This document shows positions 1 through 12,500 of a stretch of 64,000 nucleotides of DNA, piece after piece (the first letter of the stretch is position 1; each line of letters opens with the position of its first letter). Made by a program: the position numbers and the translations under genes. The stretch is from assembly GCF_022581195.2 (NCBI RefSeq), contig NC_061480.1, forward strand, positions 124,001-188,000. The letters are read 5' to 3'. The notes under the pieces are model-generated. The model was not told the origin of the DNA, made no database searches, and was given only the letters and a program-made list of their open reading frames with translations. The DNA is from Helicoverpa zea. Lineage: Eukaryota > Arthropoda > Insecta > Lepidoptera > Noctuidae.

Positions 1-204
1 TAGGGGAGGGGAGTCCGTGGAAGACCGCGCCACCAATGCAACCGAGCCATTGTCGTCTCCGAGCCAGTTGCCAGGGATAGAGTACGGCTCGGCGACAACC
101 GCCACGTCCACCAACCACTCCGCAAAGGTTTGGACCAGTAGGCTCTGGGCTGCTCTGCAGTGGTTGATGTTCGCTTGAAGAACACGTCTACGATGCCCAG
201 CCAT
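1..204 (-). CDS. LINE ORF2 start (endonuclease end), TRAS/R1-like, partial
   Basis: The minus strand reads openly from an ATG at 204 to the window edge (68 codons). It starts MAGHRRRVLQANINHCRAAQ and continues with a DVAVVAEPY segment. This matches the start of the apurinic-like endonuclease in ORF2 of R1/TRAS-clade non-LTR retrotransposons, where N-x-NHC and a V-x-EPY motif lie in the first catalytic strands. The ATG shares one base with the ORF1 stop (TGATG), which suggests coupled termination and re-initiation. The endonuclease core and reverse transcriptase lie beyond base 1. The family call rests on remembered motifs. Confidence 0.72.
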   Translation of the reverse strand, partial: MAGHRRRVLQANINHCRAAQSLLVQTFAEWLVDVAVVAEPYSIPGNWLGDDNGSVALVARSSTDSPPL

Positions 205-2156
205 CAGTCGGTGTTCATCGAGCTTCCCTCGGTGGCCGGCACTGGAACTGGAGCTTCAGTGGCGGAGGCAGCTGCAGGCCGAACCGGCGCCTGCGGTTTG
301 CCCTTCTTTGGTGGCGGTCGGCATTCCTTGCCCGCCATCACGTGGTTGGCTGGACGACCACTGGCAGCGCATACTGCGCAATGCATGGTGGCAGCCTCGC
401 AGGTGGCTAACCTGTGCCCCCCTTTTCCGCAGCGGAAGCAAAGGTCCCATCGCTCGGTAGTGGACGGGCAGAGAGGCCGGGTGTGCCCGATGCCGAGGCA
501 CTTGAAACAGCGCATCGGCGCATCCTCAAGTACCCGGACCCCACCCGAGCTAAGCCCGACCGGGAGGCGACCCTTAGCCAGAACCACCTTGGCAGCTACG
601 ACCGGGCACTCTAGTCTCACGGAGCCCATACCCCTGCGGCCAGGTCTAATGCCTCGGCCCTTGACAGATGCGACGGCGCAGCCCCCCGCCGCCGCAACCG
701 CTGCCACTACCTCCTCTTGCGTGACCGAGTCGTCAAGGTCGGTCACCTCTAGAGCCACACACTTGACGGGCCTCACAACTTTGGCCGTGTCCGCGACAGC
801 CTCTCGGAGCTTCGTCGCGAAGAGGTCCGCCTTGGTGCCGCGTTGGGCCCCCGAAAACTCGAAGATACGAGCCCCCGTTTGGGTCTTCCGGCACGTGACT
901 CTGCCAGCCCCAAGTTCCGCAGGGTCGACGTTTGTACGAGCCCGCCGCAGTACGGACTCGTATGTCTCCCCACGTTGCGCTGCCTCTGGAGTCAACGTGA
1001 CCACCACGGCTTCGGTTCTTGGAGGAGGAGCGAGCTTCCTCCTCTTGTCCTCTGAGGCTGCAGGCTTGGCTGCAGGGGGCTCAGGAGCCGACTTTTTCCC
1101 CTTTCTCTTCCTCGCTACCACCTTAATCCAGGGCTGGTTGGAAGGGGTGGTGGAGGGCAGCAGAGGGTCTTCCCTCAACGGTTCCGGAGGGACCGTCTGG
1201 GCAGTCGGGGCCCGTGAGTTCTTCTTGCCCTTTCCTTTGCCCTTGGCGGTCTTTAGCACCTGGGGCTCCGACTGGGCTGGAGCCGTTGAGGGCCCCGGTG
1301 CAATGGGCATTCGTCCGGGCGCCTTATCCGCCGCGAGTGGAGGTCGTAGCCGCGTCTCTGGCAGGAGCCGGTCTTCGATGCCGGCAAAGCAGGCCCTGGT
1401 GAAGGCCCTCTCCTCCATGACCACCTTGCGGATGATATCCTCAAGGTTAGAGGAGGGGGGCCTCGTTGCTGAACCTTCCGACGTCCCCTCAGGCCGAGTC
1501 GTGGGCTCGGCAGCGCGCGCGTGAAGCGCGGTCACCTCTTTCTGCAGGCGATCCACTTTTGCCTGCAGTTGCCGCGTCTCATCGGAGGTGGTGCGCTGCG
1601 CTAACTCCTTTACAATGCCGAGTAAGTTCGCTGCCCGGCATTTCAGGGCCTTCTGGAAGGTCCCCTTTAGGTTGGAGGACTTGGAGGCCACCTCTAGGAT
1701 CTCCATCTGATCCTCCAGAGCCATGCGCTCCATTTCCTCCACGGAGTAGTCCGCGTAAAGGACACTGGAGGCACCGTGGCTGGTCCTGTCTCTGCTTGGC
1801 CGGTCGTCGGCTTCTAATACCGCCCGCTTGGCGGGCTTCTCGGCTGCGTCCGAAGAACCTCCGGAGCCCCGCTTGAGGAAGGCCCTCTTCCTCGTCTGGC
1901 GGGTTGCGACGCCGCTCGTTCCACTCATTTCTGACTCCGTGTCGGACAGGTCGGTCGACACGAGATCATTACCTCTCATGAGACTAGCCGCGGATGGTGC
2001 GCGGCTGGTTTCTGATGCCGAAGCATCTCGAGATTGGCCCTGAGAAGGGCCTTTGGGTTGGCCCTGAGAAGGGCCTTTGGGTTGGCCCTGAGAAGGGCCT
2101 TTTTGGAGACAGCGCCCGGAGGCGGCCCTCACAGGACGTGGCATTGCCACCCACAA
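204..2156 (-). CDS. LINE ORF1 gag-like protein with three zinc knuckles
   Basis: A 650-residue open frame, basic and proline/alanine rich. The N-terminus carries three copies of an eight-residue unit (KGPSQGQP) from a 24-bp tandem repeat. A heptad-like stretch near residues 195-220 (LQAKVDRLQKEVTALHA) may form a coiled coil. Near the C-terminus are two CX2CX4HX4C knuckles (about 550-563 and 573-586) and a looser third Cys/His cluster (about 593-612). This is the usual layout of R1/TRAS/SART ORF1 proteins, which bind element RNA. The frame is intact and abuts ORF2, so the insertion may be young. The start at 2156 is the first ATG of the open frame; a start further in is possible. Confidence 0.8.
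   Translation of the reverse strand: MWVAMPRPVRAASGRCLQKGPSQGQPKGPSQGQPKGPSQGQSRDASASETSRAPSAASLMRGNDLVSTDLSDTESEMSGTSGVATRQTRKRAFLKRGSGGSSDAAEKPAKRAVLEADDRPSRDRTSHGASSVLYADYSVEEMERMALEDQMEILEVASKSSNLKGTFQKALKCRAANLLGIVKELAQRTTSDETRQLQAKVDRLQKEVTALHARAAEPTTRPEGTSEGSATRPPSSNLEDIIRKVVMEERAFTRACFAGIEDRLLPETRLRPPLAADKAPGRMPIAPGPSTAPAQSEPQVLKTAKGKGKGKKNSRAPTAQTVPPEPLREDPLLPSTTPSNQPWIKVVARKRKGKKSAPEPPAAKPAASEDKRRKLAPPPRTEAVVVTLTPEAAQRGETYESVLRRARTNVDPAELGAGRVTCRKTQTGARIFEFSGAQRGTKADLFATKLREAVADTAKVVRPVKCVALEVTDLDDSVTQEEVVAAVAAAGGCAVASVKGRGIRPGRRGMGSVRLECPVVAAKVVLAKGRLPVGLSSGGVRVLEDAPMRCFKCLGIGHTRPLCPSTTERWDLCFRCGKGGHRLATCEAATMHCAVCAASGRPANHVMAGKECRPPPKKGKPQAPVRPAAASATEAPVPVPATEGSSMNTD
2036..2106 (-). 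repeat. 24-bp tandem repeat, about three copies, inside LINE ORF1
   Basis: The unit ggccctgagaagggcctttg plus four bases is repeated nearly perfectly and keeps frame, giving three KGPSQGQP blocks in the gag-like protein. Confidence 0.9.
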
Positions 2157-2305
2157 TATCGAAACGCAAGACTGTTGAAGATGTTTCGACGCACAGCGTT
2201 CGTTAGCCGCCGGCCTGCCACTCCGTTACGGTGGTCAGGCGCGGCGTTGCCCAGGGGTCACTACGTGGAAGTCAACGCTGTGGGGGGACCCCCGGAGGCG
2301 CATGG

Positions 2306-2888
2306 CCTGAGGTATAACGCCACCAAGAGTGAAGTAATTGTGTTTAAGGTACGTAACAATACACCTGCTTATATTCCACCTGTAAAGCTTCGCGATTCTC
2401 CTCTTAAGGTTGTGACTCAATTTAAATATCTCGGCCATGTAGTTACGGATTCTCCGACAGATGATCAGGATATTGATAGGGAGCGTAGAGCGTTGGCAGC
2501 CCGATGTAACATGCTTGCCCGCAGGTTTGCACGATGCACTAATCAAGTAAAACTGACCTTATTTAGAGCATATTGCCAGTCGTTCTACTCGTGCAGCTTG
2601 TGGGTAAGGTATACGCAGAAGGCTTACAACGCTCTGCACGTTCAGTATAATAATGCGCTGAGGATGCTGTTGGGACTGCCTCGATGGTGTAGTGCGTCTG
2701 GCATGTTTGCGGAGGCTAGAGTTGATGACTTCTATGCCATTATACGCAAGAGATGTGCGTCCATGATGAGACGCTTCAGGGACAGTCCCAACAGTATCCT
2801 TGCTACACTGGCAGACAAAATTGACGGACCGTTTATAAGACACTGGGCAAGTAGACATGTGCGTGCTGACGTCCATGTCAATAATTAA
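2306..2888 (+). pseudogene. 5'-truncated LINE reverse transcriptase, C-terminal part
   Basis: The plus strand encodes HGLRYNATKSEVIVF, then QFKYLGHVVTD, and ends ...HVRADVHVNN before a stop at 2888. 'G-L-x-Y-N-x-x-K-S-E' followed by 'KYLG' is typical of the thumb region of insect non-LTR reverse transcriptases. The catalytic YxDD box is absent, so this is a 5'-truncated, dead copy. An AT-rich tail with AATAAA follows to about 2990. It meets the neighbouring LINE head to head near 2300. Upstream in-frame codons belong to the other element. Confidence 0.75.
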
Positions 2889-3317
2889 GACATTATAATT
2901 TGTGTTGTTTTTTTTCTACTAACATTAGGATAAGGAATTACTAACACTTGTATGGATCTCTGGTCTGAAATAAATAATTTAATATTGTAGCGCGGACCTT
3001 GTCTATTGCCCCTCCGCGCCCCTCTAGACTAAGACGCGCGCCGGCTCGCTACCGAAATAATTAAAAGTGGAACAGCCGCGCAGCTTTTGCGGCGCGCGCG
3101 GAGCACCGAGTGCACGAGCAACCGCGAAGCACGACGCATGCGCTCCGGTTGTTGACGGACGCCCGCGTCGCTCGCGTGCCGGTGCTTAAGCTCCCTTGTG
3201 TTAAATATTGTATTGTGTTTTTTTGTGTACGGATTATACTATTTTACTTCCAATCGTTTTTTCAATAAAAACTCGGAACGAAGCCCAACTATAATATTAT
3301 TATAATTGTATGTCTCT

Positions 3318-3840
3318 TCTAGACCTCGAGACTACAGCGTCCCGGATTTTTGGAAGGCGAACGTGGGGCCGAAGCCAACACGCTGAAGCCCCTTTGAGAC
3401 AATTTTAATGAAATGGCGACACAAAACCGACGACTATCCCCGTATACACTATAGAAATGTACCCAAGGACAATCCCCGGTTCTGTGCTAAACTATTGCCA
3501 ACTATGGAGAAAAACTACTTGGGCTATTGTGATGGGATGTTAGTGGACTAAGAATGGGAAGACTATGGGAACTATGGCACCTGCCGATAACAATGTTTGC
3601 ACACGTAAAAATGGCAGGTGGAGACTCGCCAACTCACTTACTGGGCCCTCGGGAATCAGTAACTGAATAGCAACAAGAGGGCAACAGGTACATGAGCGGC
3701 TGAAGGGTGAGGATACCTCGGCGGATTTTAAACGCAGATCACGCGACCGCGATTTTAAACGCAGACCCTGTGGGTCCAGCATCACCGGCCCACTAGCCAC
3801 TTACCACGATAGTAAGATGGGACGGTAATCCATCACAACC
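3318..3840 (+). repeat. GC-rich dispersed repeat (LINE 3'-end-like), copy A
   Basis: From 'gactacagcgtcccggattt' onward this stretch is nearly the same as 9785-10480, including 'ccaaggacaatccccggttc' and 'gtgggtccagcatcaccgg'. It has no convincing reading frame. It lacks the 231-bp MITE that interrupts copy B, so it shows the empty site. The second copy runs on to a TTATTATTA tail, which suggests a LINE 3' untranslated region. Confidence 0.7.
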
Positions 3841-3899
3841 GGACAGCGATCAGGGATAAAGAATATACATGCGATGTAAGGATTTAGCTAAGCTAGCTA

Positions 3900-4104
3900 A
3901 GTTACGGCCATTACGAGTAGTCAGAAGCCAGTAAGTCAGACGCCAGTTTAACCAAGGGGTATCCGGTCGCCCGGGTAACTGGGTTGAGGAGATCAGATAG
4001 GCAGTTGCTCTTTGTAAAGCAATGGTACTCAGCTGAATCCGGTTAGACTGGAAGCCGACCCCAACATAGTTCGGAAAAGACTCAGGGGATGATATTGATG
4101 GTGT
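3900..4104 (+). repeat. SINE-A fragment (3' part)
   Basis: It matches the body of the tRNA-headed SINE described at 26972: 'gtcagaagccagtaagtc', 'cccgggtaactgggttgagg', then 'gaccccaacatagttcggaa' and a GATGAT tail. Confidence 0.8.
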
Positions 4105-4157
4105 CATAGATATATTCGAAAGTACATATAAAAGAAAAGTTACATTGTTACATGCCT

Positions 4158-4367
4158 GACCCGAAATTCATCCTCAGAGCCTTTTTCCCAACTATGTTGG
4201 GGTCGGCTTCGAGCCTAACCGGATTCAGCTGAGTACCAGAGCTTTACAAGGAGCGACTGTCCTGCCTGACCTCCTCAACCCAGTTACCCGGGCAAGCCGA
4301 TACCCCTTGGTTAGACTGGTGTCATTACTGGCTTCTGACTACCCGTAACGACTGCCAACTTGAAATA
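4158..4367 (-). repeat. SINE-A fragment, reverse orientation
   Basis: The reverse complement of the same SINE body, facing the copy at 3900-4104. The pair forms an inverted repeat just downstream of the last visible protease exon. Confidence 0.8.
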
Positions 4368-4410
4368 TCCCAGTAAGTACATATTAATAGATTGCCATAT
4401 GAGGACTCAC

Positions 4411-4570
4411 CGTTCAAATAGCCAGCACATATCTTGTCTCCGGTTATGCTCTCCGTGAAGGTGGCCGGTGTGACTCGAAGGCATTCTTTCGGCGGAACAA
4501 ACGGGAGATCTACCACTTTCAATATTTGCGATGGGCCCGCAATCTCGCCAGTCAGGCCCCAGCCGGCGAC
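4411..4570 (-). CDS. HP14-like protease exon 14 (last exon visible)
   Basis: Encodes [20 protein letters not shown] ... KECLRV ... DKICAGYLN and stops in phase 1 at a GTGAGT donor. GWG and KICAGY are S1A landmarks just before the GDSGGP loop. I looked for the Ser exon on the minus strand from 4410 to 1 and found only repeats, so it is either left of the window or lost. Confidence 0.9.
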
Positions 4571-7500
4571 CTGTGGAAACAACGATTGTGAAACGGTCCC
4601 GTAGGAACTATTTACTTTGATAACTAGACTATCTATATATCATTAAAAGATTTTTTCAAATGGGGTCACTTAGATAACCAACCGTTTTTCTGGGAAGCTT
4701 CTTTCCGTTCCCGGATAAAACAACCGGGCACTGTGATGCCCAGGTACCTGGGTTGATGAGGTCAGATAGGCAGTCGCTACTTGTAAAACATTGGTACTTA
4801 GCTGCAACAGGTTAGACTTGAAGCTGACCCCAACATAGTTGGGAAAAGGTTCGGGAGATGATATTAGCATAGAATAGTATCATCATCATCATCATCTCAG
4901 CCATAGAACGTCCACTGCTGAACATAGGCCTCCCCCTTAGATCTCCACAGATACCTGTTGGAAGCGACCTGCATCCAGCGTCTTCCGGCGACCTTTATAA
5001 GGTCATCTGTCCACCTTGTTGACCAGATTAAGTATAGATTTAGTTAGATAAACAGTCTTACTTTTCCCAAAACACCTGGCATCATCTGAGATCGATAGAA
5101 GTTGATGTCGAAGCTCAGGCAGACGGGGCTCACTTCCGCACCGTAGTTCACTGGTGTTTCTAGAAAGACTACTGCTATATCCTCCTGATAGTTCGCGGCT
5201 CCACCCCGGAACAGTTCCGCGGCCTGAATGTCTTTAACCTGAAAACAGCAGTTGTAACGTCAAAATTCAACACTTTTGCGGTACACCATTTAACTGTGAC
5301 GATATCCGAACCATCAATTTTCAGTTGTCAAATCGCCGATCAACCGAACCGAACAATCTGGGCCCCGATTCTCCTCTTCTCTCTAAGTTAATATGTAATG
5401 TCAAAATTGAATAGAAATTGAATCGCAATTTCTATTCAATTGAATCGCAATTTCTATTCAATTGAATCGCAATTTCTATTCAATTGAATCGCAATTTCTA
5501 TTCAATTTTGTTTGTTATTCAATTGTTTTCGTTAAAACTGCTTAACCATATCTGGCATTCTGCTACTAATATAAGACCAATCGTATTCCAACGACATTCG
5601 ATTAGTTTGCGATTGGTCTGCCATTTTGGTATATAAGTACGGTAGTTTGCTCTACAATTACAATGGTAATTATTTACAGTCAAAATGATTCATTATTGAA
5701 TAAGGACAAAAACGTTTATTTCAAAGAAAAAATAGCGGACTGCCCTACACGCTTCAATCTTAATTGATTCGTGATTGGATCTCAATCGAATGTGAATCGT
5801 ATGTCGCTTAAGTACAGCAGAATTGTGCCTCTGATACTTGGGACTTTTTACACAGCTAGAAATTAAACATTTAAACTGCTCTTTAAACTGAAGTTTCAGA
5901 ATAGCAGTCCAAGTGCTCGTCCAAACACATTTATGATTTACTAGCCGTGTTCCCGCAGTTTTACTCGCGTTCCTTGGGAGTTACTGCTCGTACTAAGATA
6001 AAATATACTTAGCCTATGCAACTTTTCTAAGTTTGTATGTACTTTCTAAGTATATGTACTTAGACACCAATGGCTGATAAAAAGGTGAAGGAAAACATCT
6101 TGAGGAAACCTGGACTATAAAGTCTGAAATCACCAACCCGCATTGAGCAAGCGTGGTGATTAATGCTCAATCCTTCTCCATGTGAGAGGAGGCCTGTGCC
6201 CAGCAGTGGGACGATAAAAAGGCTGTAACAGTAATGTTACTCGGTAAGAGTGTGCTTTTCATAATGATATAATTTTTCAAATTGGTTCGGTAGTTTCGGA
6301 GCCTTGGGTATTGTCATGTACTGTAATAGAGTAGGTTCTTATACAAATTTATATATCAAACAATGTTTAAGGTTCTTCTAACCTACAGACAAACATGTGT
6401 TGCTAGGGAGTTTGTTGCGCCACTTCTTCTTCCCACCAAAAACACATAGGAAGTGGTGAAGGGTGGGCGTTTTGGGGGCTGCCTTATGTAAATTTCTGAC
6501 GTCAAAAAGTGCTGTCTTGCAGCCAAGTTTGAATAAATGTTTTTTGATTTTGATTTTAGGGTTCAAACAAACAAAACGTGTTTCGTCTTTATTATACTGG
6601 GCCCCGATTCTCCTAATTTTACTTAAGCGTCATACGATTCACGTACGACTCGATTCGACTGAGATCCAATCCCGACTCGATTACGATTGAAGCGTATGTG
6701 GCATTCCGCTATTTTTTCTTTGAAATAAACGTTTTTATCCTTTTCTGTCATTCAATAATGAATCATTTTGTCTGTAAATGATTTACGATTGCAAAATGAT
6801 TGTACAGCAAACTACCGTATAGATCAAAATCACCAAAATAGCAGTCCAATCGCACACCAATCAAATGTCAATCGAATACGATTGGTCTTTTATTGGTAGC
6901 AGAATGCCCGATATGGTTAAAACTGCTATTGCGATCATATTGCGATTCGATTTCTATTCGATTTTGACATTATTAACTTAGGAGAATCGGGCCCCTGGTG
7001 TAGAAGTGTAGGTTCCTTACATGAGATTTCTGTGCGTTCTTGTCGTTTGGGTCATCCCAGTCTCGGTACAGCTTGGCAGCGGCGACGGCGAAGAGAGAAG
7101 GCTGTACCGAACGATCAGTGTCATTCCAGAAGCAGTGAGCGGCTGTTAATCAATGAGTAAATCTATATATGTCACCGGAAAATAACAAGATCCGTAAGTT
7201 TATCAATTTACTAGGAAGTTTATAAACTTTCGTAAGATTCTAAACGGGAGATAAATTGTAATATTTTATGTCCACATTTTCGTAAATTGATAAACTTACT
7301 GAACTCACTCGTAAAATATTAAGTAAGCAGTAACGAAACGCTACGCGCAATCTGATTGGTTGGCTGTCACGTGTCACTTCTCCTTCCTAAGCATTGCCAC
7401 TATGAACATTGACCAATCAGAGAGCAGTGTGTTATTTTACGTATTTCAAAGATCGTATATTTAAAAGAGTTTCTGTGATTGGTCGAACCATATAAAATCT

Positions 7501-9522
7501 TACGAATAGATATTCGTTAGTTTATAAATTTACCGTATGACGTCGGAAATTGATAAATTTACGAAAATATGGACGTAAAATACTACAATTTATCTCCCGT
7601 TTAGAATCTTACGAAAGTTTATAAACTTCCTAGTAAATTGATAAACTTGCGGATCTTGTTATTTTCCGGTGACATATATACCTGAATGAATTCTAAGCAG
7701 TGCGCAAAAAAACTGGTGGTTCAGAATCAATAACATCATCATCATCCTAGCCTTTTTCCCAACTATGTTGGGGTCGGCTTCCAGTCTAACCGGATTCAGC
7801 TGTGCTTTACAAGAAGCGACTGCCTATCTGACCTCCTCAACCCAGTTATCCGGGCAACCCAATACCCCTTGGTTAGACTGATGTCAGACACTGCCAAGGA
7901 TGTTCAATGACAGCCATTTTGTTTCTTGTATACATTAATGACTTGCCATATTATTTAAAATCATTGTGTGATGTAGTATTGTTTGCTGATGACACGTCTC
8001 TAATTTTTAAAGTTGATAGGAATAGAGTAGATTTTGATGACGTGAATTCTTGTCTTTCACTAGTAACGCAATGGTTTACAGCCAATAATTTAGTTTTGAA
8101 TACGAAGAAAACAAAATGTATTAAATTTGCTTTGCCCAATGTAAAAAATCTCGGTCCCGGTGTAATTTTGAACAATGAGGAACTTGAAACGGTACATGCT
8201 ACGACTTTTCTAGGGATAACAGTAGACTCCAAAATTCAATGGGGTGAGCATATAACTGGCATCACGGGTAAATTAAGCTCTGCTGCGTACGCTGTCAGGA
8301 AAGTAAGAGCTCTCACCGATGTAGCCACGGCGCGTTTAGTGTACTTTAGCTATTTTCACTGCATCATGTCCTACGGAATTCTTATGTGGGGCAATGCTGC
8401 CGATATCGAGAATGTTTTCGTACTACAGAAGCGCGCTGTCCGTGCTATATACAAACTTGGTGCTAGAGTCTCCCTTAGGGAAAGGTTTAAGGATATTGGT
8501 ATTCTGACTGTGGCGTCTCAATACATTTATGCCAATATAATATACGTAAGGCAAAACCTAGATTCATATAGTAAAAACAGCGACGTACATCATTTTAATA
8601 CTAGAAATAAACACAAGTTAACCGCACCTAATTATCGTTTACATAAGGTACACGGTTCATTTGTGGGGCTTTGTGTACGCATTTATAACAGAATTCCGGT
8701 TCATCTGTTGGAATTAACGGACAGTTCTTTTAAAAATAAAATTAAAGAAATTCTTGTTAAAAAGGCATATTATAATGTTAATGATTATTTCACAGATAAA
8801 CGCAGATGGCAGCTCTGAAGTGGAACAAAAGTGCTTTATTTAATTTTGTATTATTCGGTGTTTTAAATTAATAATAAATAAAATTGAATTGTATAACTGT
8901 AAAATAAATTAATAATAATTACATTTACATTTAGTGATCACACAGCAGCTCTATCAGCTAGGGTCAGAAAGTTGATATATGTTATGAAACAAATAAGAGA
9001 CGTAGCAAACCCAGATCTTGCAAAATATATTTATATTGCTCTTTGCCAATCGATTGTAACGTATTGTATTAATACCTGGGGGGGTGTTGCTGCGTCACAC
9101 TTAATCTCATTGGAAAGAGCTCAGCGGTCCGTGCTAAAGGTTATGTTAAAAAAGCCTTTAAGGTATTCCACAGCACTTATTTACAATGAAACGAACTTAT
9201 TAAGTATTCGCCGCCTTTACATAAAAGCTGCTATCTGTCTTACACATAAACAAATATTAAAATCTGAATCTCACAACAAACTGCTGACAAATAGAATATT
9301 TAGAATCCCGGTACCCACAGTTAATACTTCCTTTGCACAAAGATTCTCAAATTTTTTATTTCCTTATTTATACAACAAAATCTGTAAAATCTGTAAATTT
9401 AAAGACGACACGGCGCGCGTAATTCAATCAAAGGTTACAAAATATTTAAATGATTTAACATATAACGAAGTAGAACAGCTACTAAAACCCACACGGTAAG
9501 AGGATGTAAATTTTTTGCACAT

Positions 9523-9560
<38 letters not shown>

Positions 9561-12500
9561 CAAACTCACACACCTCGCACACAAACACACACATTGTCTG
9601 TTTGTTATAATTACTTTTAGTCTTGTACTTGTATTTTGATCTCACTAGTCCTTAAGGAAACCGTATTGTTGATAGCCGCGATACAGGCTTTGCCTAGTGC
9701 GGTTGTCATTGTAAATTATTACTGTATACTCTGGGATGCCTAATAAAGATTTATTATTATTATTATTTGTTTATATGTCTCTTTCTGACCTCGGGACTAC
9801 AGAGTCCCGGATTTTTGGAAGGCGAACGTGGGGCCGAAGCCAACACGCTGAAGCCCTTTTGAGACAACTTTAATGAAATGGTAACACAAAACCGACGATT
9901 ATCCCTGTATACACTATAGAAATGTACCCAAGGACAATCCCCGGTTCTGTGCTAAACTATTGCTATAGTTCGGCCATTCAGAGAATGCGTTCCTGACACG
10001 TCGCGATTGAACTGACGACGTAACTTTGCAATGGCGTTGCAGTTACGATAAAAATATTTTTGCTGGTTGTTTACCGTTTTAACAATTGAGGAGCATTAAA
10101 ACAACATTATTATATCAATAATCAATGAATGTTATTACGTCGTCAGTTCAATCGCGACGTGTCAGGAACGCATTCTCTGAATGGCCGAACTATAACTATG
10201 GATGAAAACTACTTAGGCTATTGTGATGGGATGCTAATGGACTAGGAACGGGGAAACTACGGGAACTATGGCACCTGCCGATGACAATGTATTAAATACA
10301 TGTTAAAATGGCAGGTGGAGACTCGCCAACTCACTTACTGGGCCCCCGGGAATCAGTCACTGAAAGCAACAAGAGGGCAACAGGGACATGAGCGGCTGAG
10401 AAGGGTGAGGATACCTCGGCGGACTTTAAACGCAGATCACGCGCTCCCTGTGGGTCCAGCATCACCGGCCCACTCGCCACTTACCACGAGGCACCTACCC
10501 TCCGAGCAGGACTAACCTTGCTCTAGCGACTCCACTCTGACCGGCCGATGAAGGCAAGCCAAGAGGCGGGAGACCTATCCCCCGTCATGCTTCACTCCGG
10601 CAAGCCGGAGGTGGGGGACAGTATACTCTCCCTGGAGCACTCGGATATATAGCCCCGCGGGGTCGCTACTCCCCGTCATCCGCCTCAGATGCCCTGCGGG
10701 GCTTATTATTATTATTATTAATTAAATTGTAATAGACAGCTGTGTTGCTGGGAAGTTTGTTCTTCACCGCTTCTTCTTTCCAGTGGTGAAAGGGGGGCGT
10801 TTTGGGGGTGCTGTCATTCTTGTAAAATTTTGACGTTAAAAAGTGCTAATCGTATTAGCCTATTTTAATAAATGATTTTGACTTTGACTTTGACTTTGCC
10901 AGTTTAACGTGCCATCCGAAACACAGTCATTGGTGTCTAAGATATACTTAGAAAGTACATACACACTTAGAAAAGTTGCTTTGGTACTTGCCTAACCTGG
11001 AATCGATCAGAATCAATAACAGAACAGAACATACATATATGCATCGTGAGTAAAAACATCCTGTATACCTACTAATATTATAAATGCGAAAGTACCTCTG
11101 TGTGTCTGTCTGTTACGCTTTCACGTCTAAACCACTGAACCAATTTTGATAAAATTTGGTACAGAGATAGAGTTGACCTTGAGAAAGAACATAGGATAGT
11201 TTTTATGCCAGGACACGCCATCACGCATGAACGGCTAGACCGATAAAGCTGAAAATTAGAGATGAGTCAGCTTAGACCCGGGAGAAGGAGATAGGAAGAA
11301 TTTTTGTCACCATTCGGCTACGAGAAAAAGTTATCTCGATTCTCGGGACGCGGGTGAAACCGCGGGCGGAAGCCAGTATTTAAATAAATCAAATCAAATC
11401 ATATTTATTTTCAGGCATCAATGGCCTATAGATAAACACCTTAAAACTAGCATATATATGTTATACAAAATTGTAAATCAAAACTTAAAACTATGTTAGT
11501 AGCACTTCACTATGCACTATGTCACTGTGTGGTCCTGTGGCACTTGTCCGCGGAAGCGACGGAACACCACGTTCTGTGGCCAGAAGTTCTCGTCCAACAC
11601 GAGGTGCAGAAAACACGTCGGCACTCACGCCACGAACGCCTTGAAGTTGGCGTTATGGCACGACTCCAGCAGCTGCACTCTCGGGGTGTACTTCAGCTTT
11701 TGACGCACGTACTCCACGATGTCCTCCGCCTTAGTGGTGTAGTGTAGGCGGGAGATGTACACCGGGGTGTTCGGCTTGGAGGCACGAATTTTGATGTTTG
11801 GCTCAATAGGAGCCGTGCCGCAGCGATTCTTGTTGGTCCGCTGACGGCGCTTCCTCCTTTGCACCGTAACGAATCCCTCATCGTCAGCCCGATTCGGTCC
11901 CTTTACGGGCACGAGCTTCTTCGTAGCATCAATTTTGCTACCGGTGACGCTATTGTAGTCTCGACGTACATTTTGATGTTTCGTCGACGCTGCAGAAACG
12001 AGCAGCTGTTCGAGCGGTCGAGCGGCGGTCAGTGGAGGACCCGCAGGGACGGGAGCGGGGCAGCGGGGCGCACGAGGCGCGCACTATTCCGACTCAGCAT
12101 TCGGCGGCAGTGACAGCGGCGATGGGAAAACAGCTGACGCGAAACTTGCACCCGACACATCGCTCCGCGCCGCATGTTTACGTTCGATGCACCAGTTACA
12201 TTAACCGATTTACGCAACTCGTTAAGTTCGCTGCGCAAATCGGCGACTGTAATTTGGGATGTATCTAACTTCTTCTGTACATCCGCAAGACTTGCTTTTA
12301 GAAAGACGATGTCTTCCAGCAGGCTCGTAACGTCGACATGGTCGAAGGTGACGGGCGGAAGCTTATTCAGATCCTTGGCCACAAACGACGGCACGTCGTC
12401 TGGATCGGTCTCCTTTAGCAGCGTGATGACATCCATGACATCTAAATAAATAAAAGTCGTGGTGACCTAGTGGGTAAAGAACCAACCTCTCAAGTATGAG

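Noticed and set aside
160..1524. 454-codon plus-strand open frame
   Set aside because: It is antisense to the LINE ORF1 zinc-knuckle protein in GC-rich sequence and shows no domain; a shadow frame.
10300..10515. 71-codon frame in the GC-rich repeat
   Set aside because: No domain, and it lies in a repeat that also occurs at 3318 where the frame is not kept.
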